A stretch of DNA of 64,000 bases from Megasphaera_A sueciensis (GCF_050219315.1 NZ_CP116939.1:2790001-2854000); one strand, 5' to 3'; positions 28,827-38,124 are shown, counted from the stretch's first letter. The notes: generated by a model not told the origin, from the letters alone. A program made the numbers and translations.

Positions 28827-29149
28827 CTTTTTTAGTGGAAAATTTAGAAAAATACTATAATATACCATAATCCAATTAAAAAAATGATAGGGAACATTCA
28901 AGCCTATATCATACTATACATATGGACTTTAACTAAATTATTTTATAAATTGCCATTATTTGTTAATATAAATAAAAATAGGGAAGGATTTACTTTATAT
29001 GATATAGAATTAAACAAGAGCATACTGTATTTTAGCGATTTTGTTTTAAAAGCAGACATAAGCAACAAGTAAGTAGGAGGTGTTTTGTATGTAAATTTGC
29101 TGATCATACGTGGATAATTAACCAATTCATTGTCTAAGGGGGCATAGTT
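28827..29149. other. AT-rich intergenic region before the choloylglycine hydrolase
   Basis: No supportable gene. An AGGAGGTG at 29075-29082 precedes an ATG-TAA minimal frame (29089-29094) and a 10-codon TTG frame (29085-29117); either could be a leader or chance. AGGGGG lies just before the hydrolase ATG. Confidence 0.4.
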
Positions 29150-29254
29150 ATGCGTTATGTATCAAAAAAGAAATTATCAATTTTTTGTCTGATTGTAGTG
29201 ACCCCATAAAGTTAGACCTAACCGTAGTAGCATTTATTGCTGCTACGGTTTTTA

Positions 29255-30055
29255 TTATGCTGCGACATGACGTAACCGATAGTTTACCGGACTTAACCAG
29301 CCAAGCTTTGATTTGATTCTACGGTTGTTATAATAGATGATGTATTTCTCAATTGCTTTTTGTAACTCTTCGAAGCTGTGATATGTACGGCCATAATATA
29401 GTTCCTGTTTTAAGAGTCCAAAGAAATTTTCCATCACGCTATTGTCAAGGCAGGTTCCCTTTCGGGACATGCTCTGATAAATCCGTTCTTCTTTTAAGCG
29501 ACTAACATATCCTCCCATTTGATAGGCCCAACCCTGGTCGGAGTGAAAGGTCCGGCGATAAGGACAGTCGCCGGTTACCTCAATGGCCCGTTCCAAGGCA
29601 GACATGATTCCCTGTGATGACGGGCGTTTCGTAAAGCTGAAGCTGATAATCTCACGATTGAATAGATCCAGGAATGGATCAAGGTACGCCTTACGTGTAA
29701 TGATGGTTCCTTTTGTGTCGATCTCATAATATTTAAATTCTGTCGTATCCGTGGTGATTTTCTGATGTGGGATACAGGTGTCGAATCGTCGGCGCAGACG
29801 GTTAGGCGCGACGCGGCCCACGGTTCCTTTGTAGGAATTATACTTACGGTTTTTGTGTATAAATGACGTAACCTGCAGCCCCAGCTTCTGAATCAGTCGT
29901 TGTACACGTTTTCGATTGATGAGAAGGCCCTCTTCATGCAGTTTCCCCCAGATACGACGATAACCAAAGTCCTTATCACTTTTACGGATGGCTATAATCT
30001 TTGCTTCTATATCTGCATCTGGAGAAGGCAGATCGAAGCGCTTCTGCCAGTACAT
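29255..30055 (-). CDS. IS3-family transposase OrfB, copy 2
   Basis: Identical in translation to copy 1 (266 aa, DDE core intact). The frame stays open upstream into orfA for -1 frameshift fusion. Confidence 0.93.
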   Translation of the reverse strand: MYWQKRFDLPSPDADIEAKIIAIRKSDKDFGYRRIWGKLHEEGLLINRKRVQRLIQKLGLQVTSFIHKNRKYNSYKGTVGRVAPNRLRRRFDTCIPHQKITTDTTEFKYYEIDTKGTIITRKAYLDPFLDLFNREIISFSFTKRPSSQGIMSALERAIEVTGDCPYRRTFHSDQGWAYQMGGYVSRLKEERIYQSMSRKGTCLDNSVMENFFGLLKQELYYGRTYHSFEELQKAIEKYIIYYNNRRIKSKLGWLSPVNYRLRHVAA

Positions 30056-30096
30056 ATACGTTGCCTTGGGAAGCTTGGCAACGGCAAGGATATCTT

Positions 30097-30654
30097 TTAG
30101 TTTGAATGATCCTCGGAGACTGTGGATGATCCTTGCTTGTTTTTCTGCGCCTCTTCCGCTAAACGCAGTCTCCTCACTTCTTTTAAATATGCTACCTCAA
30201 TTCGTAATTTGAGATTTTCTTCCTCGAGTTGTTTAAGTCTCTCCGTCTGCGCTTCTGGTGATGCTGGGTGGATAGTTGATTTATCTGACACCTTCGATCT
30301 CCTGCCTTTCCGTTGCGGTTTGAGGCCATCTACACCAACCGCACGATAACGCTGAACCCAAGAGGTTAGCATACTTGGCGTATGTATACCTAGCGAAAGA
30401 GCTAACTCGTTGTAAGATGACTCTGTACTTAGATATAACTCTACCGCATGTTGCTTAAATTGAAAAGAGTATGTTTTCTTCTGGCGTGACCGTTGAAGAG
30501 CTTGTGAACCGTTTTCACGATACACGGCAACCCATTCTCTGAGAACTTTGTTGCTAGGAATATGATACTTCTTTGATAATAGCATATAGCCTAATTTTCC
30601 TTGCAAATACTCGTTGACAACTTTCATCTTAAATTCAAAACTATATTTTGCCAT
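30097..30654 (-). CDS. IS3-family transposase OrfA, copy 2
   Basis: 185 aa, identical in translation to copy 1: helix-turn-helix protein with C-terminal leucine zipper. The slippery G-AAA-AAC lies at 30139-30145 (minus reading). Confidence 0.92.
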   Translation of the reverse strand: MAKYSFEFKMKVVNEYLQGKLGYMLLSKKYHIPSNKVLREWVAVYRENGSQALQRSRQKKTYSFQFKQHAVELYLSTESSYNELALSLGIHTPSMLTSWVQRYRAVGVDGLKPQRKGRRSKVSDKSTIHPASPEAQTERLKQLEEENLKLRIEVAYLKEVRRLRLAEEAQKNKQGSSTVSEDHSN

Positions 30655-31812
30655 AAAAAGCTGACCCCCATAAGCTAGATTTCTAGGTCTAACTTATGGG
30701 GGTCAGTACAGATTGCAATATGTGCCGGTGTTTTTTCATTTGGCAGCATGGAAAATACACAAGCCTGCAGTAGAATTTTATCTGCTGATAATGGTCAGGC
30801 CGTATTGGTAGGGCGTAATATGGATTGGCCGGAAAAAACGGATGTTGCGTTTTGGTTTTTGCCGAGAGGAATTAAAAATATAGGATTGAATGGAGAAAAT
30901 TCCTTGAATTGGCAATCTAAATATAGTTCTTTGATTATTGCTTCGTCTGTACATGGACAATCTTTTGCTTCAGATGGAATTAATGAAAAAGGGTTGGAAG
31001 CTAATTTGCTATGGCTCGATGAAAGCAATTATGGCAAACGAGATGAAACAAAACCAGGATTATCTGTTGCCAAATGGGCGCAGTATATTTTAGATAATTG
31101 TGCTACGGTGGAAGAAGCGGTACATTTGACTAAGTCAGATCAATATACTATTGTGGATTTAAATGTTCCTATGTATATTCCCACAGTGGGTACCACTATG
31201 ACTCGAGCATCGTTGCATTTAGCATTAGCCGATAAGACGGGAGACTCGGCAATTATTGAATATATAGATGGAAAAGCCGTGATTTATCATGACCGTAAGT
31301 ATAAAATCATGACCAATTCACCGACTTTTGATAAGCAGCAGGAAAATTTACGGCAATATAAAGGGTTTGGCGGTACAAAGGAACTACCGGGCAATTCTAC
31401 CCCTTCTGACCGCTTTGTTCGGGCCTCCTTTTATTTAAAAAATCTGCCGCAGCCGGGTAATTTGCGGGAGGCTTTGGCGCATATGTTTAGTGTGACGCGG
31501 AACGCCGCGCAACCGTATATCAAGACATTGGATCCCAAACACCCGTATACGGCGGCAACGATATGGAGTACCGTAGGAGATTTGACCAATGGATATTATT
31601 ATTTTGAGTCGACAACGAGTCCTTTCCTAGTATGGGCTGATTTTTCTTCCTTTGACAATAATGCAGGAGCTCCGGCTATGAAACTTTCGTTAAGCGGTGA
31701 CGTTGATTATAACGGAAATGTGTCTAATTTATTTAAGAAAGCAGATTCTAATGAATTAAAAGTACCGGAGTTTCATCATTAACGATACGTTGAAAGTCAT
31801 AAATAAAAACAA

Positions 31813-31856
31813 TGCAAAAATCACGCCAGAAGTCTATTTCTAGCGTGATTTTTGCA
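31813..31856 (+). terminator. Terminator of the choloylglycine hydrolase
   Basis: TGCAAAAATCACGC pairs perfectly with GCGTGATTTTTGCA; A and T stretches inside the stem allow termination in either direction. Confidence 0.75.
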
Positions 31857-32128
31857 GTATGCACCATGCCGTAGTGTAATTATTTTACAGAAGTATAAGT
31901 TTTTCAGATCGTAATAGATGTCATGATAATCGGCAAGGTTGTTTGTACAAGGATAACCGGTACTGTCAAAATGGGCGGGACCTTGTTTATCCCGTGTAAT
32001 ATTTACAGTAATAGTATTGCAGTTGAAGTCGACGCGACACTCTTATTTTGATCAGTATATGCTTTTAATAGTGTCATTACCGAATAGAAGTCAATTACAG
32101 ATTCCATTTGGGAATTGGCATTTTTCAT
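31821..32128 (-). pseudogene. Frameshifted remnant of a small protein gene
   Basis: On the minus strand an ATG at 32128 opens MKNANSQMESVIDFYSVMTL and continues to ...AYTDQNKS. Near 32045 reading must jump frame to continue through VDFNCNTITVNITRDKQGPA and DSTGYPCTNNLADYHD, ending inside the hydrolase terminator at 31821. The two stretches together look like one protein, but neither frame is complete. I do not recognise the family. It could be a decayed exported or surface protein. Confidence 0.4.
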
Positions 32129-32202
32129 AAGGAGGAGGAATCTATTGCGTGCGATATAGGTAGGGATCCTTGAGCAATGCAATGTGGTATAAAATAGGAA
32201 AA

Positions 32203-32742
32203 TCAGTTCCAGGTTTCGTATTTGATTATTTCATCCAAGGATTTTCGCGGTCTGGGTAAGGGCATTTCATTTCCATATCCCAGCGTTACGATCCCGCAAA
32301 CGTATATATCATTGGGGATGCCTAATATGGGACGCACATCTTTTTGTTCGAACCAACCGGTCCAACATGCCGCGAGACCTTGATTTTCAGCTTCGAGAAG
32401 TAGGTGTTCTATGGCAATGGAGGTGTCTCGGATACATTGTTTTAATTCCACTTCAGGGCTGGTTTCGTCTATATAGAGAGGGCGGCTATCAGAAATACGG
32501 CACTTAATATCCGTAGTACATACGATAAAAACGGGAGCTTCCATCATCCATTTTTGATTATGATCGGCCTGTACTAATTTTTTCTTTGTTTTCTCTGATT
32601 CTACAATGATAAAATTCCAAGGCTGGGTATTGCTTCCAGAGGGTGCTAAACGAGCACTTTCCAGGATTTTCATGATTTTTTCTTTTTCTACAATCCGATT
32701 TTGATATTTTCGTATACTTCTCCTGTTTTCTATCTGTTTCAC
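32203..32742 (-). CDS. Nitroreductase family protein
   Basis: 179 aa FMN-dependent oxidoreductase of the small nitroreductase type. Family features: ENRRSIRKYQ at the N-terminus, SARLAPSGSNTQPWNFI near residue 30, and AACWTGWF with the C-terminal GYGNEMPLPRPRKSLDEI. GTG at 32742 is preferred (AAGGAG 8-9 nt upstream); a TTG at 32751 overlaps that site. Physiological substrate unknown. Monocistronic. Confidence 0.88.
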   Translation of the reverse strand: MKQIENRRSIRKYQNRIVEKEKIMKILESARLAPSGSNTQPWNFIIVESEKTKKKLVQADHNQKWMMEAPVFIVCTTDIKCRISDSRPLYIDETSPEVELKQCIRDTSIAIEHLLLEAENQGLAACWTGWFEQKDVRPILGIPNDIYVCGIVTLGYGNEMPLPRPRKSLDEIIKYETWN

Positions 32743-32918
32743 GATAATCAACTCCTTTCACTTTTTATTATACTGTAGTTGTCAATTGTTTTAGCAAAAA
32801 AAATCCTGTGGGCAGGATAAACGGAGTTTCTGTTTCTGAATAGGTATAACAAAATACTTGAAAATAGAAATAGGCATATAGAATATAGAGGGACCGGTAT
32901 GATATACTGGAATACAGA

Positions 32919-32937
32919 ATCACTGCAGTGATATAAT
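32919..32937 (+). promoter_or_regulatory. 14-bp perfect palindrome abutting a TATAAT box
   Basis: ATCACTGCAGTGAT (32919-32932) runs directly into TATAAT (32932-32937), upstream of the small gene at 33004 and mscL. This is operator geometry within the spacer; the -35 is poor. Confidence 0.5.
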
Positions 32938-33003
32938 GATAGGTATATTATGACATTGCTGGTACATTTAATAATTACAAGACAAGATTGGAGATGATAT
33001 ATA

Positions 33004-33206
33004 ATGGACAAGTGGGAGTTTGAATCGGCTGTGACTCGTTTTATTCTGGATGATAGAAGAAATATGGTTGAAAAATGTGTGTCGGTTTTTTGAATAGTAC
33101 GCGAAAACGTTTTTCTCCTCGCTATGGGGATGGAGAGTGTCAATGCGAAGTTCCTTGTGAATATCAGATACCGGATAAAATAAGAAAGCAACAAAAGCGT
33201 AGTTAA
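33004..33206 (+). pseudogene. Small gene of unknown function with a frameshift in a T6 run
   Basis: ATG at 33004 behind GGAGATGA opens MDKWEFESAVTRFILDDRR and stops at TGA just after six T (33086-33091). One extra T would restore a 67-residue protein continuing LNSTRKRFSPRYGDGECQCE and ending KIRKQQKRS at 33206. The frame downstream is clean, so this is a phase-variable site, a recent mutation or a base-calling error. Family not recognised. Confidence 0.5.
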
Positions 33207-33262
33207 TTAAAGCGTAAAATAGATGGAGTTCTATGGATCGATAAAAAAAGAGGTGCGAAAAA

Positions 33263-33706
33263 ATGAATAAATTTTTGAGTGAATTTAAACGATTTATTAT
33301 GCGGGGCAATGTTTTAGACATGGCTATCGGTGTTGTCGTGGGAGCGGCATTTAGTAAAATTGTGAGCTCTCTCGTGACATACATTATTATGCCACCCTTG
33401 GGTGTTCTTCTCGGAGGTATTGATTTTTCTAATTTTTTTATTATATTGAGCACAACAAAACATGCAGGGACATTGGCGGAAGCTCAAGCACAAGGGATTC
33501 CAGTCATTGCCTATGGCGCGTTTATCAATACGGTTATTGAGTTTTTAATTATAGCCCTTGCGGTTTTTGTCGTAATCCGGCAGATTAATACTTTCTTTCC
33601 CAAGCAGAAGGAAGTACCCGCTGTTCGGCACTGTCCGTATTGTCGAGAACCAATTGCCGAAGAGGCAACCCGGTGCCCGCACTGCACTTCTGTAATATCG
33701 GAGTGA
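33263..33706 (+). CDS. mscL: Large-conductance mechanosensitive channel MscL with C-terminal zinc ribbon
   Basis: Inner-membrane homopentameric channel relieving hypo-osmotic shock. 147 aa. The N-terminal helix and first membrane segment FKRFIMRGNVLDMAIGVVVG and the second segment (FINTVIEFLIIALAVFVVI) are canonical. After residue 115 there is an added cysteine module, CPYCREPIAEEATRCPHC, a zinc-ribbon-like CxxC...CxxC in place of the usual amphipathic tail. AGAGGTG precedes the ATG. Confidence 0.94.
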   Translation: MNKFLSEFKRFIMRGNVLDMAIGVVVGAAFSKIVSSLVTYIIMPPLGVLLGGIDFSNFFIILSTTKHAGTLAEAQAQGIPVIAYGAFINTVIEFLIIALAVFVVIRQINTFFPKQKEVPAVRHCPYCREPIAEEATRCPHCTSVISE

Positions 33707-34018
33707 TCACTAATGATATCCATGTACTGCTATGCGGCGGTATATTATAAATTCCAAACCCATACGTTCGATTACGTAAAAACATACGCAAGTGATAGAA
33801 TCACCGTATACCGAACGATATATACGGTCGTATTTTTTCTTTGAGTTGAAGCACAACGATGTTTATCGTTTCGTTTAGATTATTCGGACTAGCTGATAAA
33901 TCTGTGTCTTTTTGAACAGTCCCCTTAACTAATTGTCCCTGATTATAATAAATATTTCTGCTGCGGTCAAATATTCCGTTGTCGTTGTATTATGATAGGG
34001 TACTATATTCAAATAGAA
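33707..34018. other. Intergenic region without recognisable gene
   Basis: AT-rich. No gene is supported on either strand up to the structured RNA element at 34019. Confidence 0.4.
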
Positions 34019-34146
34019 GACAGGATATATGGTTATTGTTCCTGTATATCCTGTCTTTAAGCAGATTTTCATTGAGTGATTAAAGTAGGTGGAACGATTA
34101 TATAGCAAGTAATTTGGAAGTTTTTGCTGCAATGAAAATCTACCTG
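34019..34146 (-). ncRNA. Structured RNA element, family copy 1
   Basis: Read on the minus strand: TATACT box (34157 to 34152), then GTAGATTTTCATTG, a variable arm, CAATGAAAATCTGC, and a hairpin GACAGGATATA/TATATCCTGTC with loop CAGGAACAATAACCA. The 12-bp core AGATTTTCATTG/CAATGAAAATCT is perfect. The same layout recurs at 39545-39704 with compensatory changes in both stems and a conserved loop AGGAACAAYAACCA. Here the terminal hairpin lacks a strong T-run. Function unknown. Confidence 0.6.
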
Positions 34147-34215
34147 ACTATAGTATATTACAAAATATTCAAAAGAGAAATAAATATATCATAAAGATTT
34201 ATGGCGGTTGCATTC

Positions 34216-34244
34216 TTGACATGGAAATATAAACGCTATATTAT
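34216..34244 (+). promoter_or_regulatory. Promoter of the amidohydrolase-MFS operon
   Basis: Consensus TTGACA, 17 nt, TATTAT. Confidence 0.78.
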
Positions 34245-34331
34245 GAATTATAAATAAAAATATGGTTATTTATTTAAATAAGTAAAGCATAAGCGACGCT
34301 TTTAAAAATATATAAGAGTGGAGGCATGATT

Positions 34332-35555
34332 TTGGAAAAAATATGTTTTAGCAACGTAAATGTGGTAGATGTCAAAAATGCATGTATTTTAGAACATTAT
34401 AATGTAGGAATAGCGGAAGGAAAAATAATTTCTGTTACAGCACAAAATGAGATGGATACATTGGATATGTCTGTTAAAAGGATTGACGGCACTGGCAAAT
34501 ATTTATGTCCGGGAGTAATGGATATGCATGTACATCTGGTTTGGGACGGAACATTGGCAGATCCGCTTACTGCCAATGTTATGGAAGGTCCATATATCGC
34601 TATGATCCGTGCATTGCATAATGCCCAGGATAGTCTGCGCAAAGGTGTTACGGTAGTTCGTGATGTTGGGTGTAATGGAGATGTAACTATCTTTTTGGCA
34701 GATGCCATGCGCAAGGGTTTGACTTGGGGTTGCGATATCATACCTTGCGGCAGTGCTATTACCGGTAGCTGTGGTCATGTACCATCTCTTTCACGAATCG
34801 CCGATACGGATGATGAGTTGGTAAAAGCTGTCCGTACGCTTAAAAATCTTGAAAATCATGCCGCTATAAAATGCCAATGGATAAAGGTGATGGCAACGGG
34901 GGGCGCTGCAGGGCCGGAAGATGTCGGCCCCTCTATGTACAGCTGCCAAAATTTATGTACGGTTGCAGAGGAAGCACATCGCCTCCACATGAAAGTAAGC
35001 GCCCATGCCTTGTCACGCGAAGGTATTTGTGCATGCATTGATGCCGGAATTGATACCATTGAACATGGAGCGGATATTCCGGAAGAAAAGATGGATATCA
35101 TGTGCGAACGGGGACAAACTCTTATTCCCACGCTGTGGATTTATAAAGTATTAGCAGAAAGCAAGGGAATCGTAGATGATTATATGAATCAAAAAGCACA
35201 AAAGGTAGTGGAACAGCAAAAAATTACATTTAAGAATGCCATGGATAAAGGCGTACGCATTGCATTAGGAACGGATGCCGGATCTCCTAATTTTGGACCC
35301 CATCCCAGTGTTTATGGTGAAATGTATGTCATGAATGAATATGGCATGAGCCGGCAGGAAGTAGTGAAAGCAGCTACGATTATACCTGCTGAAGTATTGG
35401 GAATTGCTGATGCAAAAGGGTCTATAGAAGTGGGCAAAGATGGCGATGTCCTACTGCTGACAGAAAATCCTTTTGATAATCTTCATGCCTTTGAAACCGC
35501 TTTAGAATCAGTATATCAACGTGGTAAACGAATACCTGCTTTTGATTTTCAGTAA
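34332..35555 (+). CDS. Metal-dependent amidohydrolase (imidazolonepropionase/Xaa-Pro dipeptidase-like)
   Basis: About 407 aa. A TTG at 34332 has ideal spacing from GGAGG; an ATG at 34326 is only one base from it, so the start is uncertain by two codons. Amidohydrolase-superfamily ligands are visible: HVH in MDMHVHLVW near residue 67, Lys in WIKVMATGG near 187, His in SAHAL near 225, His in TIEHG near 244 and Asp in GTDAGSPN near 316. Relatives hydrolyse cyclic amides or proline dipeptides; the exact substrate cannot be read. The MFS symporter 27 nt downstream probably imports it (inference). Confidence 0.85.
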   Translation: MEKICFSNVNVVDVKNACILEHYNVGIAEGKIISVTAQNEMDTLDMSVKRIDGTGKYLCPGVMDMHVHLVWDGTLADPLTANVMEGPYIAMIRALHNAQDSLRKGVTVVRDVGCNGDVTIFLADAMRKGLTWGCDIIPCGSAITGSCGHVPSLSRIADTDDELVKAVRTLKNLENHAAIKCQWIKVMATGGAAGPEDVGPSMYSCQNLCTVAEEAHRLHMKVSAHALSREGICACIDAGIDTIEHGADIPEEKMDIMCERGQTLIPTLWIYKVLAESKGIVDDYMNQKAQKVVEQQKITFKNAMDKGVRIALGTDAGSPNFGPHPSVYGEMYVMNEYGMSRQEVVKAATIIPAEVLGIADAKGSIEVGKDGDVLLLTENPFDNLHAFETALESVYQRGKRIPAFDFQ

Positions 35556-35582
35556 ACTATAAAATAATTCGGGGGGCGTAAT

Positions 35583-36914
35583 ATGAATGTATCGGTAAGA
35601 GGGGAAGTCAGTATCGAAGAAAAAGTCGAAGCTGTACAAGCTCCGGAGTCCATATTTAAAGCGGTTTTAGCAGGTTCGATAGGAAATGCGCTGGAATGGT
35701 TCGATTATGGGATTTATGGGTACTTTGCAGCTATTATTTCTTCGCAGTTTTTTGCTTCAAAAGAACCGATTACGGCACTTATGCTTTCATTTATCGTCTT
35801 TGGCGTTGGCTTTGTCATGCGCCCAATCGGCGGCCTTGTTTTTGGTCATTATGCCGATCGCGTAGGCCGTCGAGCCGCATTGACCTGGACGATTGTATTG
35901 ATGGGAATCAGTACGTTTTTTGTGGGCTGTATTCCCAGTTATTTAACGATTGGGATTTGGGCTCCGATTTTCTTGACCTTATGCCGACTGCTTCAAGGGA
36001 TTTCCACGGGCGGCGAATGGGGAAGCTGTATGTCCTTTTTGGCCGAATACGCAACTCCCTATAATCGCGGATATATAGTGAGCTGGTCGGAATTTAGCAT
36101 TGCTGTCGGTTTATTGATGGGGTCTGCATTAGGAACGGGGTTAAGTTTTGCATTAACTCCGGATCAGTTAACGAACTGGGGCTGGCGCATTGCCTTCTGG
36201 AGCGGTATTTTTATTGCTGCGTTTGGACTGTATACTCGGAAACATGTAGATGAAACACCGGAATTCAAGAGTGCGGTTCAGACGAACACATTACAAGAAA
36301 CACCCTTGGTAGAAGTGCTGCGCAACTATAAGAAGGAAACATTTTTAAGTTTTGGGTTAGTTATTGGCTGGACAATTTCCTATTGGCTTGTGATGGCGTA
36401 TATGCCTACTTACATTTCTAAAATATTGCAATTTCCCCTGACACTTGGGTTTTCATTGAATACCCTGCTGATTATTATTTTTATGATAGCCATTCCGTTT
36501 ACCGGAAAATTAGCAGATAAAATAGGCAGGAGACCTGTCATCATGTATTCGGCGTTGGGCTTTGTCTTATTAAGCTATCCTTTATTCTATGCACTAAGCA
36601 CGACAAAAAGTTCAATTGTTTTGATGGCCGTATTGTTTGTCTTTGCTGTGTTAGAAGCGTTGTTATGCGGTGGAGCCACGGTCTATATGACGGAAATTTT
36701 TCCGACAAATGTACGTTGCAGTGCGATCGCTATCGGATATAATATTGCAGTTGCTTGTTTTGGAGGAACCGCACCGTTTATTTCTACATGGCTGGTATCC
36801 GCAACGGGGAGTACCCTGTCGCCCACGTATTATTTAATCGCCGGGTCTGCGGTGACCTTTCTTGTCATGGTCTTTTTGGCGAAGGAAACCTATAGAAAAC
36901 CATTAAAAAAGTAG
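35583..36914 (+). CDS. MFS transporter, metabolite:H+ symporter family
   Basis: 443 aa with about 12 membrane segments. Family motifs: GNALEWFDYGIYGYFA near residue 33, GLVFGHYADRVGRR near 85 (MFS signature), RLLQGISTGGEWG near 130 and GKLADKIGRRPV near 300. Similar proteins (ProP, ShiA, KgtP) carry osmolytes, shikimate or dicarboxylates. Paired with the upstream amidohydrolase, so it probably delivers that enzyme's substrate. Confidence 0.88.
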   Translation: MNVSVRGEVSIEEKVEAVQAPESIFKAVLAGSIGNALEWFDYGIYGYFAAIISSQFFASKEPITALMLSFIVFGVGFVMRPIGGLVFGHYADRVGRRAALTWTIVLMGISTFFVGCIPSYLTIGIWAPIFLTLCRLLQGISTGGEWGSCMSFLAEYATPYNRGYIVSWSEFSIAVGLLMGSALGTGLSFALTPDQLTNWGWRIAFWSGIFIAAFGLYTRKHVDETPEFKSAVQTNTLQETPLVEVLRNYKKETFLSFGLVIGWTISYWLVMAYMPTYISKILQFPLTLGFSLNTLLIIIFMIAIPFTGKLADKIGRRPVIMYSALGFVLLSYPLFYALSTTKSSIVLMAVLFVFAVLEALLCGGATVYMTEIFPTNVRCSAIAIGYNIAVACFGGTAPFISTWLVSATGSTLSPTYYLIAGSAVTFLVMVFLAKETYRKPLKK

Positions 36915-36950
36915 TAGGACAACATATGTCTGCAGCACCGGAACGAGGGT

Positions 36951-36970
36951 AGTCATATGGTGACTTTTTT
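36951..36970 (+). terminator. Weak terminator after the MFS gene
   Basis: AGTCA-TATGG-TGACT followed by six T. Confidence 0.45.
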
Positions 36971-37020
36971 GCTATATCGAGTACATGCGAGCCGTAGCAT
37001 ATATTTTTATCACACAATAT

Positions 37021-37060
37021 ATACGGGTAAGACCGCCATAAACCGCAGTCTTACCCGTAT
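37021..37060. other. 13-bp perfect inverted repeat
   Basis: ATACGGGTAAGAC (37021-37033) pairs with GTCTTACCCGTAT (37048-37060). No T-run on either strand. It lies upstream of the flavoprotein gene at 37243 and could be an operator or leader hairpin. Confidence 0.5.
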
Positions 37061-37242
37061 TTGCAAATAAACTGTCTTGTACCTTGTAGCGGTAGCCGTT
37101 GCAGAAAATAATATACGGCATCCGTAAAAAAAATAGTAAATACAGCCGATATTTAAAACAATATAGTATTAATTCATAGTATAATATAAAATATATACTA
37201 CTGCTGAGTATCTGAATTTAGCAATGACGGGAGGAGATTTTG

Positions 37243-37869
37243 ATGAAAGTACTTATGATTAATGGCAGTCCGCATGAACATGGTTGTACGTATATTGGAT
37301 TACAGGAAGTAGAAAAAACATTGCAAAAGCATGATATTGAAACCGAAATTTTTTGGCTGGGAAATAAACCCGTATACACATGTATTGCCTGCGGCAAGTG
37401 TGCAAAAACAGGAACCTGTGTTTTTACGGATGATGTGGCCAATCAAGTGGTCGATAAAATTAATGCAGGAATGGATGGATTAGTCATTGGATCGCCTGTT
37501 CACTTTGCTTCGGCTACTGGAATAGTAACGGCAGTTATGGACCGTGTATTCTGCTGTGTGAAAAAAACAGTGCAAAGGAAAGTGGGTGCCGCTGTCGTAT
37601 CTTGCCGCCGCGGCGGTGCAGCAACTACGTTTGATCAATTAAATAAATATTTTTCCATTACCAATATGCCAATCGTGCCTTCTTTGTATTGGAATCAAAT
37701 CCATGGGAATACACCCGAAGAAGCAAAACAGGATTTGGAAGGAATGCAGACGATGCGAATCTTGGGTGAAAATATGGCATGGCTTATGACATGTCTGGCT
37801 ATCTGCGGCAGAGCGGGTGTTCCGGAACCGCAGTATGAAGATAAAATTATGACTAATTTTATACGGTAA
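37243..37869 (+). CDS. Flavodoxin-like NAD(P)H-dependent FMN reductase (iron-sulfur flavoprotein type)
   Basis: 208 aa from the ATG at 37243, behind GGGAGGAG. The FMN phosphate loop is at the N-terminus (MINGSPHEHGCTYIGL). CIACGKCAKTGTC near residue 46 is the cysteine motif of iron-sulfur flavoproteins, followed by the flavin-binding GSPVHFASATG near 87. Role probably in electron transfer or oxidative defence; no operon partner. Confidence 0.85.
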   Translation: MKVLMINGSPHEHGCTYIGLQEVEKTLQKHDIETEIFWLGNKPVYTCIACGKCAKTGTCVFTDDVANQVVDKINAGMDGLVIGSPVHFASATGIVTAVMDRVFCCVKKTVQRKVGAAVVSCRRGGAATTFDQLNKYFSITNMPIVPSLYWNQIHGNTPEEAKQDLEGMQTMRILGENMAWLMTCLAICGRAGVPEPQYEDKIMTNFIR

Positions 37870-37916
37870 CGATGCCGTCGTATCTATAAAAAGCTTTGTA
37901 ACCGACAGTGAAAAAT

Positions 37917-38124
37917 AGAAGTATGCGTAGTTCTAATAATAGAGAAATACTTGTGGGCAGTATGGGATACAATTAAAAAAGAACCTACTATGTGCTGCAG
38001 TTTTTTATACGGACTGGAAAAGAATGTAATCGCCGAATTACCGAAAGCTGATATTTTTGACTTTCCATCGGCATATGAAAAGTTTAGCATGGCATATCCT
38101 TGGTACCTTACAAAATATAAATAA
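37917..38124 (+). pseudogene. Possible 3' remnant of an unknown gene
   Basis: An open stretch without a clear start encodes about 69 residues, ending GLEKNVIAELPKADIFDFPS...MAYPWYLTKYK and TAA at 38122. The composition is protein-like, but there is no ribosome site. Probably the tail of a deleted gene; family not recognised. Confidence 0.3.

Larger units (their letters stand above)
29194..30710 (-). mobile_element. IS3 family (IS150 group) insertion sequence, copy 2, 1517 bp
   Basis: Same termini and length as copy 1, with GAT target duplication (29191-29193 and 30711-30713). Inserted within the signal-peptide codons of the choloylglycine hydrolase, in opposite orientation to it. Confidence 0.97.
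29150..31782 (+). pseudogene. Choloylglycine hydrolase/penicillin V acylase family gene, interrupted by IS copy 2
   Basis: Removing the IS and one GAT duplicate joins 29150-29193 to 30714-31782 in frame. The restored protein begins with a signal peptide (MRYVSKKKLSIFCLIAICAG...SMENTQA) followed directly by Cys, the N-terminal nucleophile of this Ntn-hydrolase family. Further motifs are RNMDW, MTNSPTFDKQ and SDRFVRASFY. Family members cleave bile-salt amides or penicillin V, and this one would be periplasmic. The surviving frame from 30748 lacks the signal peptide and leaves six residues before the Cys, so activity would need cytosolic expression and extra processing. Confidence 0.9.

Noticed and set aside
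28884..29072. 62-codon plus-strand frame
   Set aside because: No ribosome site, AT-rich composition and no recognisable protein pattern.
32748..33453. Minus-strand frames of 148 and 161 codons
   Set aside because: Shadows of the small T6 gene and mscL on the other strand; no start signals.
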